A DNA stretch of 64,000 bases. Origin: Clostridia bacterium (GTDB taxonomy: Bacteria > Bacillota > Clostridia > Peptostreptococcales > Anaerovoracaceae). The number at the start of each line of letters is the position of its first letter. Position 1 is the first letter of the stretch. The notes beneath the pieces were generated by a model. That model was not told where the DNA came from and ran no database searches. It was given only the letters and a program-made list of their open reading frames with translations. The DNA lies in NCBI GenBank assembly GCA_902363595.1, contig CABJAP010000002.1:234379-298378 (forward strand), read 5' to 3'. Made by a program: the position numbers and the translations under genes. This document shows, in pieces, positions 41,412 to 51,309 of this stretch.

Positions 41412-42800
41412 ATGGATTTGGGAAAAGATTATAAACTGTTTTTAGACCACATCTGCGGTCTAATAGTGATCGATCAGCAGGGAAAGGTGGTCTACATTAA
41501 TGATCAATGTGCGGATTACATCAAAGTGGACGCTCAAAGATCAATCGGAAAGCCGATTAAAAAGGTTTTCGCGCCTTCCACCATGGAAAAGCTGCTGCAG
41601 GGAGACACAGCATACCATACGAACTTTTATTTTGATGAGGGCAGAATGAGTGTCAGCACGCAGGTGCAGCTTAAAAAGGAGGGAACCGTTGTCGGCGTTC
41701 TGGAATACGATATGCTCCAAGACTTGGAGTCCCTGGACGATCTTTTGGAGAAATACGCCAAATCATTGCGGGAAGAGATGAAATATTACCGGGAACAGGT
41801 GCGCGATTTTAAGAGTACAAAGTACTCCATCAACAATATTATCGGTTCATCGAAAAAAGTCCGCGATCTCAAGCGTCAGATTGAACTTTCAGCCATGTCC
41901 AACTCGACCGTATTGATCACCGGTGAGACCGGAACCGGAAAAGAACTGGTGGCCCATTCTATCCATAACCTGAGCGTGCGGGCCTTCAGCGAATTTGTCA
42001 AAGTCAATTCAGTTGGAATGCCCGAATCGCTCATTGAATCTGAGCTGTTCGGTTATGTGGAAGGGGCGTTTACCGGCGCGAAAAAAGGAGGCAAAAAAGG
42101 CAAATTCCAACTGGCAGATAAAGGTACACTCTTTATTGACGAGATTAATCAGATGCCTCTGAGTCTGCAGCCTAAACTTCTGCGGGTACTGCAGGAAGGT
42201 GAGATTGATCCGGTAGGCAGTGAAAAGAGTCTCAGCGTGGATGCCAGGATCATTGCTGCCACCAATCAGGATCTAAGTAAGCTGGTCAAAGAAGGAGATT
42301 TCAGGGAAGATCTTTTTTATCGATTGAATGTGTTTCCTATTATCGTACCGCCTCTGCGGGAGCGGATCGAGGATCTGCCTGCGCTGGTGGAGAATAAAAT
42401 TCGTTCTTTAAATATTGAGATGGGAAAGCATATTACCAAGGTGGATGAAAACGTTTATGAGCGCCTATGTGATTACGATTGGCCTGGAAATATCCGGGAA
42501 TTATATAATGTTATTGAACGGGCGATGAACTTTGTCAGCGGAGAAATTTTGACAGAAGAGGTGCTGGATGTAATTCTCTTCCGTAACAACAATGGCAAAC
42601 ATCCTTTCTACCATATGGAAAACGGAAAACATCTGATCGAACAGGTTCGCAATAATGCGGAAAGAGAATTGATCATCAATGTTTTGAAACGTTTCAACAA
42701 CAATCGTACCAAAGCAGCCCAATATTTAGGGATTGCCAGACCCTTGCTCTATCAAAAGATGAAACGTTTGAATATTACCAATCGAGATATATCTTTTTAA
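41412..42800 (+). CDS. Sigma-54-dependent activator with PAS domain, orphan
   Basis: 462 residues from the ATG at 41412 (TGAGGTGTGA in front; an upstream ATG at 41376 lacks a site). PAS domain (about 10-105), coiled linker, AAA+ domain with GETGTGKE (171-178), GAFTGA (218-223), LFIDEIN, and a Fis-type helix-turn-helix (NRTKAAQYLGIARPLLYQKM). All key residues are intact. No -24/-12 promoter lies directly downstream, so it may act on patA or on genes outside the window. Confidence 0.88.
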   Translation: MDLGKDYKLFLDHICGLIVIDQQGKVVYINDQCADYIKVDAQRSIGKPIKKVFAPSTMEKLLQGDTAYHTNFYFDEGRMSVSTQVQLKKEGTVVGVLEYDMLQDLESLDDLLEKYAKSLREEMKYYREQVRDFKSTKYSINNIIGSSKKVRDLKRQIELSAMSNSTVLITGETGTGKELVAHSIHNLSVRAFSEFVKVNSVGMPESLIESELFGYVEGAFTGAKKGGKKGKFQLADKGTLFIDEINQMPLSLQPKLLRVLQEGEIDPVGSEKSLSVDARIIAATNQDLSKLVKEGDFREDLFYRLNVFPIIVPPLRERIEDLPALVENKIRSLNIEMGKHITKVDENVYERLCDYDWPGNIRELYNVIERAMNFVSGEILTEEVLDVILFRNNNGKHPFYHMENGKHLIEQVRNNAERELIINVLKRFNNNRTKAAQYLGIARPLLYQKMKRLNITNRDISF

Positions 42801-42803
42801 ACT

Positions 42804-42917
42804 GACAGTGTAAGTTTAAAAAGACAGGATAAAAATGAGCTGAAAATTCTTGAAATATAAGATTTTTCAAGAATGGTTGTGTAAGCAAAAACTTACAGCA
42901 GGGCTGTCTCTTTTTTT
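42804..42917 (+). terminator. Nested inverted repeats ending in a T run (structured 3' end or small RNA)
   Basis: Outer arms TGTAAGTTT (42809-42817) and AAACTTACA (42889-42897), with GACAG/CTGTC outside; inner arms ATTCTTGAAA (42846-42855) and TTTCAAGAAT (42865-42874); then seven T at 42911-42917. More elaborate than a simple terminator. Confidence 0.55.
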
Positions 42918-43135
42918 GATAATATGCCAACAAGCTGGTGATGCGGGGGGGTTAACCTAATTCTTTCAGCCCCGTAAAACTCGGGCAACTAACTGTATTG
43001 AAAAAACTGCACCTTTATCGATAACAATTCATCAATTATTGGTGTATTGTTATTATAAAATTAATTAAAATTGCATATTTTAATATGGATAGTTTTTGAA
43101 TATAATAGAAGAGCGATCGCAAGGAAGAACGTTAA
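42918..43135. other. AT-rich stretch before the ECF operon
   Basis: No gene seen. A TATAAT box occurs at about 43100-43105 without a good -35. A GGGGGGG tract at 42945 and a CCCC run nearby can pair, but no riboswitch class could be assigned. Confidence 0.4.
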
Positions 43136-43143
43136 GAGTATAA

Positions 43144-43183
43144 GGAGTCCCCGCGCAGCAGCTGGCGCCAGGGGCTGTTTTTT
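43144..43183 (+). terminator. Attenuator-like hairpin in the ECF leader
   Basis: AGTCCCCGCGC and GCGCCAGGGGCT form a stem followed by GTTTTTT, 20 bases before the start codon of the S component. Well placed for transcription attenuation of the two-gene operon. Confidence 0.6.
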
Positions 43184-43203
43184 GAAGAAAAGAGGAATCT
43201 GAA

Positions 43204-43734
43204 TTGCGTAGTGTAGAAACTGTTCAAACAATGAGTACAACAAAAACCCTGGTGATCAACGGTCTGTTTATCGCATTAACGCTGGTAGCAACAGCCTTCA
43301 TCAATATCCGTCTTCCCCTGATCGGTAACGGTGGTCTGATCCATTTAGGCAATGTCCCTTTGTTTTTAGCCGCCTTTCTTTTTGGAAGAAAGACCGGGGC
43401 CATTGCGGGAGCATTCGGTATGGGGCTTTTCGACTTGATCTCAGGCTGGACGGCCTGGGCGCCCTTTACCTTCGTTATTGTCGGCTTGATGGGTTTCACG
43501 GCTGGTACTATTTCTGAAAAAGGAAAGAATAAGCCCGTTTTATTCAATGGACTGGCTGTTGTGGCTGCTCTGGTGATCAAAGTGGTCGGGTACTATTTTG
43601 CAGAGGTGATTTTGTTTCAAAACTGGATCGTTCCTCTGGGGTCCATACCGGGTAACCTTGTCCAGGTGATCGTAGCCGGAATCATCGTCGTTCCCATTGC
43701 CGGCAGATTGAGAACGCTAGTTGCAAAGATTTAA
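43204..43734 (+). CDS. ECF transporter substrate-binding (S) component
   Basis: 176 residues, six membrane segments. GGLIHLGNVPLFLAAFLFGRK, AIAGAFGMGLFDLISG and WAPFTFVIVGLMGF match the PF07155 group of S components (riboflavin-like). It starts at TTG 43204 with GAGGAA 6 bases before; the ATG at 43231 has no site. It must use shared ECF ATPases and T protein from elsewhere. The vitamin is not known; the partner aminotransferase gene 13 bases downstream suggests a cofactor or amino precursor. Confidence 0.82.
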   Translation: MRSVETVQTMSTTKTLVINGLFIALTLVATAFINIRLPLIGNGGLIHLGNVPLFLAAFLFGRKTGAIAGAFGMGLFDLISGWTAWAPFTFVIVGLMGFTAGTISEKGKNKPVLFNGLAVVAALVIKVVGYYFAEVILFQNWIVPLGSIPGNLVQVIVAGIIVVPIAGRLRTLVAKI

Positions 43735-43747
43735 AAGGAGAACGTAA

Positions 43748-44878
43748 ATGTATAAAATAATGACAGCGGGTCCGACGCAGGTTCGGGAAAATGTTCGTAT
43801 GGCCAGGAGCCTGGAAACCACCAATCCGGATCTGGATTTGGAATTCTATGATTTCTATAAACAGACCTGTGATGACCTGAAAGGGCTGCTTCATTCCAGC
43901 GGCAGCGCATATATCCTTGGGGGAGAGGGCATTCTCGGCTTGGAAGCAGCGTGTGCATCCCTGACCGAGCCGGGCGACCGAGTGCTGGTGATTGATAACG
44001 GAATTTTCGGCAAAGGCTTTGCCGATTTTGTAACCTTGTATGGCGGCCAGCCTGTTTTATATACTTGTGATTACAAGCGGCCGGTGGATTGCGGCAAACT
44101 CCGCGAATTCCTGGAAGAGGATTCGGATTTTAAATATGCGACTTTGGTTCACTGTGATACACCCAGCGGCGTGCTCAACGATGTAAAGGCGCTGGGATGT
44201 CTTTTGGATGAGTTCCAGATTTTGTCGGTGGTCGATTCGGTGGCCGGGATGTTCGGCGAATATCTCAATGTGGATGAAAGCCGGATTGATATTCTCTGCG
44301 GCGGATCCCAAAAGGCATTGTCCGCTCCGCCGGGACTAACGCTCCTATGGGTCAGCGACCGGGCTATAGAGGCCATGGAAAATCGCAGCACACCCATTGC
44401 ATCCTTTTACGCCAACATCTTAACCTTCAAGAATTACTATAAAGATAAATGGTTCCCATATACCATGCCCATCAGCGACATCCAGGGGCTGGCGGCTGCT
44501 GTGGACAATGTGAAAGCCGATCAGGAGATTTTCCGGCGCCACGAGAAGATCGCTGCGGCAACGAGACAGGCAGTCACGGAGGCAGGACTTTCGTTGTACC
44601 TTAAAAGCGGATATTCCAATACGGTGACCGTTGTTCAGGTGCCGGAGGGCGTGACGGATGAGGCGATTTTATCCATCATGCGGGACAAGTATCAGGTGAT
44701 GATTTCCGGATGCTTTGACATCCTGGCGGGCAAAGTGATTCGTATCGGGCATATGGGCGAAAATGCCAACATACCAGATATGGCGCAGACCCTTGATGCA
44801 ATGGATAAAACGCTGCAAGAACTGGGAGTTCCATTGAAATGCCGGATGAAAGATCGCTTTTTAGAGCTTTTGTCATGA
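43748..44878 (+). CDS. Class V aminotransferase (alanine-glyoxylate type)
   Basis: 376 residues. MTAGPTQVRENVR at the N terminus, YILGGEGILGLEAA, HCDTPSGVLND, VVDSVAGMFGEYL and the PLP lysine in CGGSQKALSAPPGL identify the small-chain PLP family that includes serine-pyruvate and alanine-glyoxylate enzymes. AAAGGAG before the ATG. Co-transcribed with the ECF S component, an association that hints at salvage of an imported compound. Ends 30 bases before a strong terminator. Confidence 0.85.
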   Translation: MYKIMTAGPTQVRENVRMARSLETTNPDLDLEFYDFYKQTCDDLKGLLHSSGSAYILGGEGILGLEAACASLTEPGDRVLVIDNGIFGKGFADFVTLYGGQPVLYTCDYKRPVDCGKLREFLEEDSDFKYATLVHCDTPSGVLNDVKALGCLLDEFQILSVVDSVAGMFGEYLNVDESRIDILCGGSQKALSAPPGLTLLWVSDRAIEAMENRSTPIASFYANILTFKNYYKDKWFPYTMPISDIQGLAAAVDNVKADQEIFRRHEKIAAATRQAVTEAGLSLYLKSGYSNTVTVVQVPEGVTDEAILSIMRDKYQVMISGCFDILAGKVIRIGHMGENANIPDMAQTLDAMDKTLQELGVPLKCRMKDRFLELLS

Positions 44879-44905
44879 CGGGCAAAGTATAATATCGTAT
44901 ACAGT

Positions 44906-44939
44906 CGGCTTTATCCTGCATGCAGGGTAAAGCCGTTTT
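44906..44939 (+). terminator. Terminator of the ECF/aminotransferase operon
   Basis: CGGCTTTATCCT and AGGGTAAAGCCG (44906-44917, 44924-44935) followed by TTTTG; one G-T pair. Confidence 0.85.
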
Positions 44940-45109
44940 GCTGTACCTATGTTTGTGCAGGCTGAGAAGAAAAGCTTCCAAAGATTGCCCTATAATGGAA
45001 TGTTGTACCCAAAATAGAGCTGTGATTTGAGAATAGAATACAGCTTAATAACAGATTCGACGGAATAAACGGTTGGATTCTTTAACACGTTAATGGATAA
45101 AGGTTCGTG

Positions 45110-45141
45110 TTGACATTCCCCTATAGGGAAAATGGTATAAT
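45110..45141 (+). promoter_or_regulatory. Promoter with 20-base spacer and central palindrome
   Basis: TTGACA (45110-45115) and TATAAT (45136-45141) are both perfect but 20 bases apart; the spacer contains CCCTATAGGG (45119-45128). Such stretched promoters are the hallmark of MerR-type control, although no merR gene is in the window. Confidence 0.6.
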
Positions 45142-45197
45142 ATTATCAGAATATTTTAATGGTTATAGCAAAATCTAATTGGTGCGGAGGGACTTGT

Positions 45198-45762
45198 ATG
45201 AATATGATGAAAAGATCCCATTTTCTGCTCAATACGTTGAACTGCATTGCCAGGACAGCCTACGTGGAAGGTGCCCCCATTACCGAGGAAGCCGTCTATA
45301 ATCTCTCCGAGCTGATCCGGTGCGCCCTTGCAGAAAAGGATCAAATCCAAACCATTAGGGGTGAGCTTGCCGCAGTAAGGAATTATTTGAAGCTCCAGAA
45401 GATACGCCTGAAGGATCATTTTGACTTTCAGATTGTGGTCCCGGATTCAGCCGAGGATTGCCGAATCCCGAACATGACATTGCTGCCGATCGTTGAAAGC
45501 GTTGTCATGCAGGGGCTGACCAATGACAGGAAGTGTCTGTGTATTCTGATCTGTGCAAAAGAGATGGGAAAGAATCTGGAAATCTTTATTGAAGATAATG
45601 TTTCTTATAGTAAGGAAAACCAGGGATATGGGGAAGATGACCGCTATATTATTGATAAAAAACTGAAGCTCTATTTCGGAAACGAATATGGAGTCCGGAC
45701 AGAAAGGAAGGAGCTGGGCAAGGGTAGTATTACGGTTGTCTCTGTTCCGTGGCGTGATCAGG

Positions 45763-45770
<8 letters not shown>
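45198..45770 (+). CDS. Minimal LytS/YesM-type histidine kinase core without sensor
   Basis: 190 residues from the ATG at 45198 (GCGGAGGG in front). The phospho-acceptor segment SHFLLNTLNCIA (His8) stands at the very N terminus, the form PHFLFNTLN of the His_kinase family. A central helical part (LAAVRNYLKLQKIRLKDHF) and a C-terminal ATPase-like part (IFIEDNVSY, GKGSITVVSVPW) follow. There is no membrane or sensor domain, and ATP-binding motifs are poorly kept. It overlaps the response regulator by 8 bases. It may get its signal from a partner protein or act as an adaptor or phosphatase. Confidence 0.7.
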
Positions 45771-46569
<799 letters not shown>

Positions 46570-46591
46570 GGATCGATTTCAAAGATCAAGG

Positions 46592-46632
46592 TGTGAACAA
46601 AGAGGCGCTAGTCGCATTGTTCACATTTTTTT
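46592..46632 (+). terminator. Terminator after the response regulator
   Basis: TGTGAACAA (46592-46600) and TTGTTCACA (46617-46625) followed by seven T. Confidence 0.85.
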
Positions 46633-46858
46633 GTGTGAATTCCAAGGATTTAAAGTCAGCAGCTAATACCTCTGCTGCCCAGAAGTGAAAAATTGGACAT
46701 GAAAATGCCAGATTATCATAAAAATGTGCAAATAGTCAGATAAAATTCACAAAATCTACAAGAAAGAGAGCGGAAACATTTTAGATGGGAAAATCGGTTT
46801 TCTATATACTTAGAGCAGAAACAAACTGCGGCGGAAGACTGCAGAGAAAGGAAGCGCT

Positions 46859-49800
46859 ATGAGTACAAAGAGAACAAGTACGCAAAAATGCCTTGCCGTT
46901 CTCATCGCACTGGCTATGGTGTTCACCTCCGTGTGGATGACCACATCAACAGTCAGCGCAGCGAGCAAGGCTCCGAAAAAAATCGTTTTAAAGGCAACGA
47001 CGAAGAAAGTAGACATCAAGGGAAAAGCCAAAATTACCGTTAAATCGGTTTCGCCCAAAAGCGCCAGCAAAGCGGTAACGTGGAAAAGCAGCAATCGGAG
47101 GGTTGCCACCGTATCCAAAAAAGGGGTGGTAACTGGTAAAAAGTCAGGCAAAGTAAAAATCACTGCTGTTTCAAAGAAAAACAGAAAGGTGAAAAAGAGA
47201 ATTACCATTACAGTGAGAAACATTAAGCCCACGCTGACTATTTCCCAGAAGACCTTAACTTTAGATTCCGGTAAAACGAAGACTTTAAAAGTGAAAGTCG
47301 GGCCGGAAGGCGTCTATAATAAGGGTGTAAAATGGAAATCCAGCAATAAGGGAGTTGCCAAAGTTTCCTCAAAGGGCGTTGTGACCGCTGTTAACCCAGG
47401 AACCGCTATGATAACGGTTTACTCAAAAGAAAGCAGCAAATATAAAGCAACCTGTAAGGTAACGGTCCCCAAAAAAGAACAGCAGCCAGCACCAGTGCCG
47501 GGCGAAGATAAAGTCCAGACGATTACATCCGATCCTGGCAGCGCTAATCAATATAAAATCACAGCCGATCTTTTGAACTATAAGCAGACGGATGATTTGT
47601 ACATCGCAACCGTAGGTGACTGGAGAAAGGTAAACAAGGTCAGCGACAAATCCAAGACCTACTTCCAGAACGGCGAAGCTCTGAGCGACCATGATATTAT
47701 CGTCAGCAACGGTAAAATGGGATTTGTACTGGCAGTAGGAACGCGAAATCCATGGGGATATCCGGCAGGATCGGTACTGGATGCAGGCTACATGAAAAAT
47801 GGAACGCCGGCCAGAGATACCATATGGTCGCTGGAATTCCTCATGAACGGCTGGGACTCCTGGGCTCCGGAAAACTGCGGTACTGTAACCTTTGATCTGG
47901 CTAATTACGACTTTACGGCCTGCAAAGAAAGCAAGGACGGCCTTCCAGCAGTAAAGGTATCCCGTATCTATAATCAGCTGGCGGATGAAAGCGGCAAGAT
48001 GTGCAGCTTGGACGTCGTAACCTACTATAGCTTGGCCCCGGGAGCCGATCACGCATATATGTTTGATACGGTGACCAATAACGGAGCGGCGGCGGTCGAT
48101 ACGGCGAAGAGCAACAGGACCCGTTTTGCCATGACCAATAAGGGCGATGACGGCGGAGCCATGAAAACCCTTCAGCCGGTGAATACGATCATGAGCTACG
48201 GCAACAAAGACGGTCAAGAATACGCCACCTGCCATACGGTACCGAAAGTACAATCAGATCAAAAAGTGAAGATCGATAAATTCGGAGGTTCACTGGGATA
48301 CAAAGAGCTGCGGGCAAGCGCTGCTTACGCCCCTGGAGAAACCACCGTTTATCAGGAATACTTTATGGCCTCACAGAAGGCGGATACCAAGACGCTGACC
48401 AATTTCCTCAACAAAGCAAATGCGGAAGAGACAATGACCGTTGCCGGTCAAATAAAAGATAATGGCGGATCCGGTGCTGTATCCGATGCGGTCGTGATTG
48501 TAAAAGATAAAGATAAGAAAGTCTATGGTTTCTACCGCGGGGACAATAACGGCAATTACTCGATCGATCTGCCAAAGGGAAGTTATCAGCTTTACGCCGA
48601 ATGCAAGGGCTACGGCAAAGGAGAACTCGTCGATGTACAAGCAGCAGGATCGGTCGATCTGAAGACTGGCCCTCAAAAACAGAAACTGGAAATTCAATTG
48701 AAGGATCAGAATGACAATCCGCTTTGGGGAAAAGCAGAGATTCTCAATGAGTATCCGGAAGTTCGATATACAGGCAACTCCGTATATCAGGCTAAAGAAA
48801 AAGGCAAGATCGTGGCAGAAGTCTCTGATCTAAACAGCTACAAAGCGACGGTTTACCCACAGGGATACTATTTTTACACGGATACAGTATCTCTGCAAGG
48901 TGACGGAAATGCCAAGGCGACCGTGACGGCGGATAAAAAATATTCTCTGCAGGATGGATGGCTCAGCGCCGATCTGCACCATCATGCCAACAAGAACGAC
49001 GGTTTCGCCGATCCGGAAGATGCAATACCATCCTTCCTGGCATCCGGCCTTGACGTTGCCTTTATCACCGATCACGACTTTACGGTAAACAATAAAAAAG
49101 GGTATGATCTGGTGACACAGACTTATAAAAACCAAATGAAAGGCTTTGTTCCATCGGAAGAGATTTCCTGCTCATGGGCCCACTTCAATGTCCTTCCCCA
49201 GGATCATAGCTCCTATAACTTCTTCCTCGATGAAAACCGGGAAAACCATGTTATGGATCAGTTCTCCAAGTTCCCCGAATTTGTAAAGCAGACCCATGAC
49301 AAAGGAGCGACCATTACAGCCAACCATCCGTGGTATTCTTACGGCCTCTATTATTCGGCCCGTAAGGACGGCGGCGTTCCGGGCGGCTATCAGGACGATT
49401 ACGATAACATCGAAATCAATGCCTGCTCAAGCGATCAGGAAAATGCGGATGTGCTGATTTCTGCCCAGGCTCTGTGGAACGCATATCTGGACGGCGGAAA
49501 ATATATGGGGGATACGGTTGAAAAACCGCATTATCTGCTGGGCGGCTCGGATACCCACGATGTACTGATTCCAGGCGTTACCAACCAAGGCGAATTTGCA
49601 AGAGGCGAATCGGAGCATTACAATTCGGGCAAGGTCAGGACCATAGCCGATGTTGGAAGCACGGAAGGCAAGAACGTGGTGGATACAGGACTGACCTTTA
49701 CAAAGGCTGTCGCTGAAGGACATTCTTATGTTTCCTTCGGACCGATTCTGGAAATGGATCAAAAACCGGGAGAGATTTATCAGGTGAACAGCGATCAAAA

Positions 49801-50113
49801 GTTTAATCTCAAGCTGGATGCAAAATCGCTGACAGACATCAAAGAAGTGATCATTATGACCGGAGACAGCAAAGACAATTATGAAAGTGAGACCTTGATC
49901 GGAGCCTATCAGAAAGATTCATATGGAACACATATTAAGTATGATAAAGCACTGACCGATCAGGCTGCAACAATCGCAGGTGATAAAAAGACGGCAGCTG
50001 TTGACTTGTCGCTTGCTGTGGATTCCGGCAAGAAAACATGGGTATCCATACTGGTTATGGATGTGAACGGCAATTACGCGGTTACCAATCCTTTCTGGAT
50101 CGATGGAAAATAA
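46859..50113 (+). CDS. Large secreted protein: two Ig-like (Big2) domains, carboxypeptidase-regulatory-like domain and PHP metal-hydrolase domain
   Basis: 1084 residues with a leader ending near VSAAS (about 37). Two bacterial Ig-like domains (about 40-120 and 125-200; WKSSNRRVATVSKKGVVT and WKSSNKGVAKVSSKGVVT). A beta-rich region (about 225-520) is followed by a CarboxypepD-regulatory-like segment (about 525-590, GSYQLYAECKGYG). The PHP domain (about 700-930) has DLHHH near 705, ITDHDF, EEIS, TANHPWYSYG and GGSDTHDV, as in CehA/McbA-type metallohydrolases. Likely wall-bound phosphoesterase or hydrolase. Monocistronic, AAAGGAAG before the ATG. Substrate unknown. Confidence 0.85.
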   Translation: MSTKRTSTQKCLAVLIALAMVFTSVWMTTSTVSAASKAPKKIVLKATTKKVDIKGKAKITVKSVSPKSASKAVTWKSSNRRVATVSKKGVVTGKKSGKVKITAVSKKNRKVKKRITITVRNIKPTLTISQKTLTLDSGKTKTLKVKVGPEGVYNKGVKWKSSNKGVAKVSSKGVVTAVNPGTAMITVYSKESSKYKATCKVTVPKKEQQPAPVPGEDKVQTITSDPGSANQYKITADLLNYKQTDDLYIATVGDWRKVNKVSDKSKTYFQNGEALSDHDIIVSNGKMGFVLAVGTRNPWGYPAGSVLDAGYMKNGTPARDTIWSLEFLMNGWDSWAPENCGTVTFDLANYDFTACKESKDGLPAVKVSRIYNQLADESGKMCSLDVVTYYSLAPGADHAYMFDTVTNNGAAAVDTAKSNRTRFAMTNKGDDGGAMKTLQPVNTIMSYGNKDGQEYATCHTVPKVQSDQKVKIDKFGGSLGYKELRASAAYAPGETTVYQEYFMASQKADTKTLTNFLNKANAEETMTVAGQIKDNGGSGAVSDAVVIVKDKDKKVYGFYRGDNNGNYSIDLPKGSYQLYAECKGYGKGELVDVQAAGSVDLKTGPQKQKLEIQLKDQNDNPLWGKAEILNEYPEVRYTGNSVYQAKEKGKIVAEVSDLNSYKATVYPQGYYFYTDTVSLQGDGNAKATVTADKKYSLQDGWLSADLHHHANKNDGFADPEDAIPSFLASGLDVAFITDHDFTVNNKKGYDLVTQTYKNQMKGFVPSEEISCSWAHFNVLPQDHSSYNFFLDENRENHVMDQFSKFPEFVKQTHDKGATITANHPWYSYGLYYSARKDGGVPGGYQDDYDNIEINACSSDQENADVLISAQALWNAYLDGGKYMGDTVEKPHYLLGGSDTHDVLIPGVTNQGEFARGESEHYNSGKVRTIADVGSTEGKNVVDTGLTFTKAVAEGHSYVSFGPILEMDQKPGEIYQVNSDQKFNLKLDAKSLTDIKEVIIMTGDSKDNYESETLIGAYQKDSYGTHIKYDKALTDQAATIAGDKKTAAVDLSLAVDSGKKTWVSILVMDVNGNYAVTNPFWIDGK

Positions 50114-50138
50114 AAATGTAAACCTTTAGATTATAGAT

Positions 50139-50187
50139 AGGTGCTGTCTACATGAAGAAATTAGCTTCGTGCGGCAGCACCTGTTTT
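50139..50187. terminator. Bidirectional terminator between the PHP protein and the AEC carrier
   Basis: AGGTGCTG (50139-50146) and CAGCACCT (50175-50182) with an inner CATGAAG/CTTCGTG stem; GTTTTA follows on the plus strand. Confidence 0.75.
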
Positions 50188-51130
50188 ATATTCCGTAATA
50201 GGTGCTCAGCAGCATGGTGATGAACGGCAATGTGGCCATGGAAAAAAGAGTGGTCATGGCCACGCCCTCTGCCGCCAGCTGGGAATTCTTCCGCTCTTTG
50301 GCCGCCAGGGCCACTACAATGACTGCTGTAGGAAAAGCGGCGCCGTAGACCAGTATCAGCTTGGTCATCTCATGGATGGGCAGCCAGTTGACCGCCAGAA
50401 AAGTCAGAGCGGGCCATAAGATCAGGTTGATGAGGGATATGACGATCAGCTTGGGGTTTTTGATGATTTTCAGGATGTTGCTGCTGCCCAGCTGGACCCC
50501 GACCACGATCATGGAGAGGGGGATGGTGATGTCGCCGATGCCCGTAAGGAGTTCGTTGAAAAAAGAAGGGATTTTGAATCCGGAAAAGAGCATAATGATT
50601 CCTAAAACCGCTGCCAGCGAGCACATGTTAAGCATTGGTTTGAGGGCCTTTTTCAGCCCTTTGAACTGACGTTTTTCGCCCATATTGATCTGTAAAATCC
50701 CCAGCGAATAGAGGTAGATGTTGAGGACGATGTTGCTGACCACCATGAAATACAGCGCTTCATTGCCGAACGCCGCTTTTGTGATGGGAAAACCCATGAA
50801 GCCAGTGTTTACGGTGGTGAGGATACTCATATAAACGCCCTGGTCCGCAGAAGAGATGCGCAGCACCTTGACGATCCCGTAAGAAACGGCCATCCCCACA
50901 AGGAAGAAGATGATGGTGCCGGCCAGTACCTCCAGGGTAGAACTGAGGGTATCCGGCGTCAATTGCTTGCCGGTAATGGAGGTGAGGAGCATGCAGGGCG
51001 CCGTAATATTCATGAGCAGCGAGATCAGATAACCGTTGGATTCATCCGGCAGGGCTCTGGCTTTATTGGCAATGAAACCGACTCCTACCATAGCGAAAAT
51101 AATTGCGATTTTATTTAGTATTACAAACAT
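50186..51130 (-). CDS. AEC-family (auxin efflux carrier type) transporter
   Basis: 314 residues with about ten membrane segments in the 5+5 pattern. Conserved NITAPCMLLTSI, TTVNTGFMGFPITKAAFG and IPLSMIVVGVQLG are typical. Relatives move malate, malonate or amino acids. Monocistronic between two terminators with a clostridial AGG-type site before the start. No substrate clue except the amine-fermenting background. Confidence 0.85.
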   Translation of the reverse strand: MFVILNKIAIIFAMVGVGFIANKARALPDESNGYLISLLMNITAPCMLLTSITGKQLTPDTLSSTLEVLAGTIIFFLVGMAVSYGIVKVLRISSADQGVYMSILTTVNTGFMGFPITKAAFGNEALYFMVVSNIVLNIYLYSLGILQINMGEKRQFKGLKKALKPMLNMCSLAAVLGIIMLFSGFKIPSFFNELLTGIGDITIPLSMIVVGVQLGSSNILKIIKNPKLIVISLINLILWPALTFLAVNWLPIHEMTKLILVYGAAFPTAVIVVALAAKERKNSQLAAEGVAMTTLFSMATLPFITMLLSTYYGI

Positions 51131-51278
51131 GAATCTTACCCCTTCCAGTTATATACTGGATCTATCATAATACGGCGGTCGGCCAGTTGTCAAATGCAGA
51201 ACAATGATTCCTGTAAAAAGAATAATTGATGTATTAGCCGAATTGTCCCATGCTGGGATTACCATCACTTTTATACAG

Positions 51279-51306
51279 AAAAAAACGCGGGTACAATACC
51301 CGCGTT
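51279..51306 (-). terminator. Terminator of lexA
   Basis: AACGCGGGT (51284-51292) and ACCCGCGTT (51298-51306); on the minus strand followed by seven T. Confidence 0.85.
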
Positions 51307-51309
51307 GGT

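Noticed and set aside
42940..43000. Possible preQ1- or SAM-type riboswitch upstream of the ECF gene
   Set aside because: A G-tract/C-tract stem and a TTCTTTCA loop recall preQ1-II, but the pseudoknot could not be drawn and a TATAAT box lies downstream of it.
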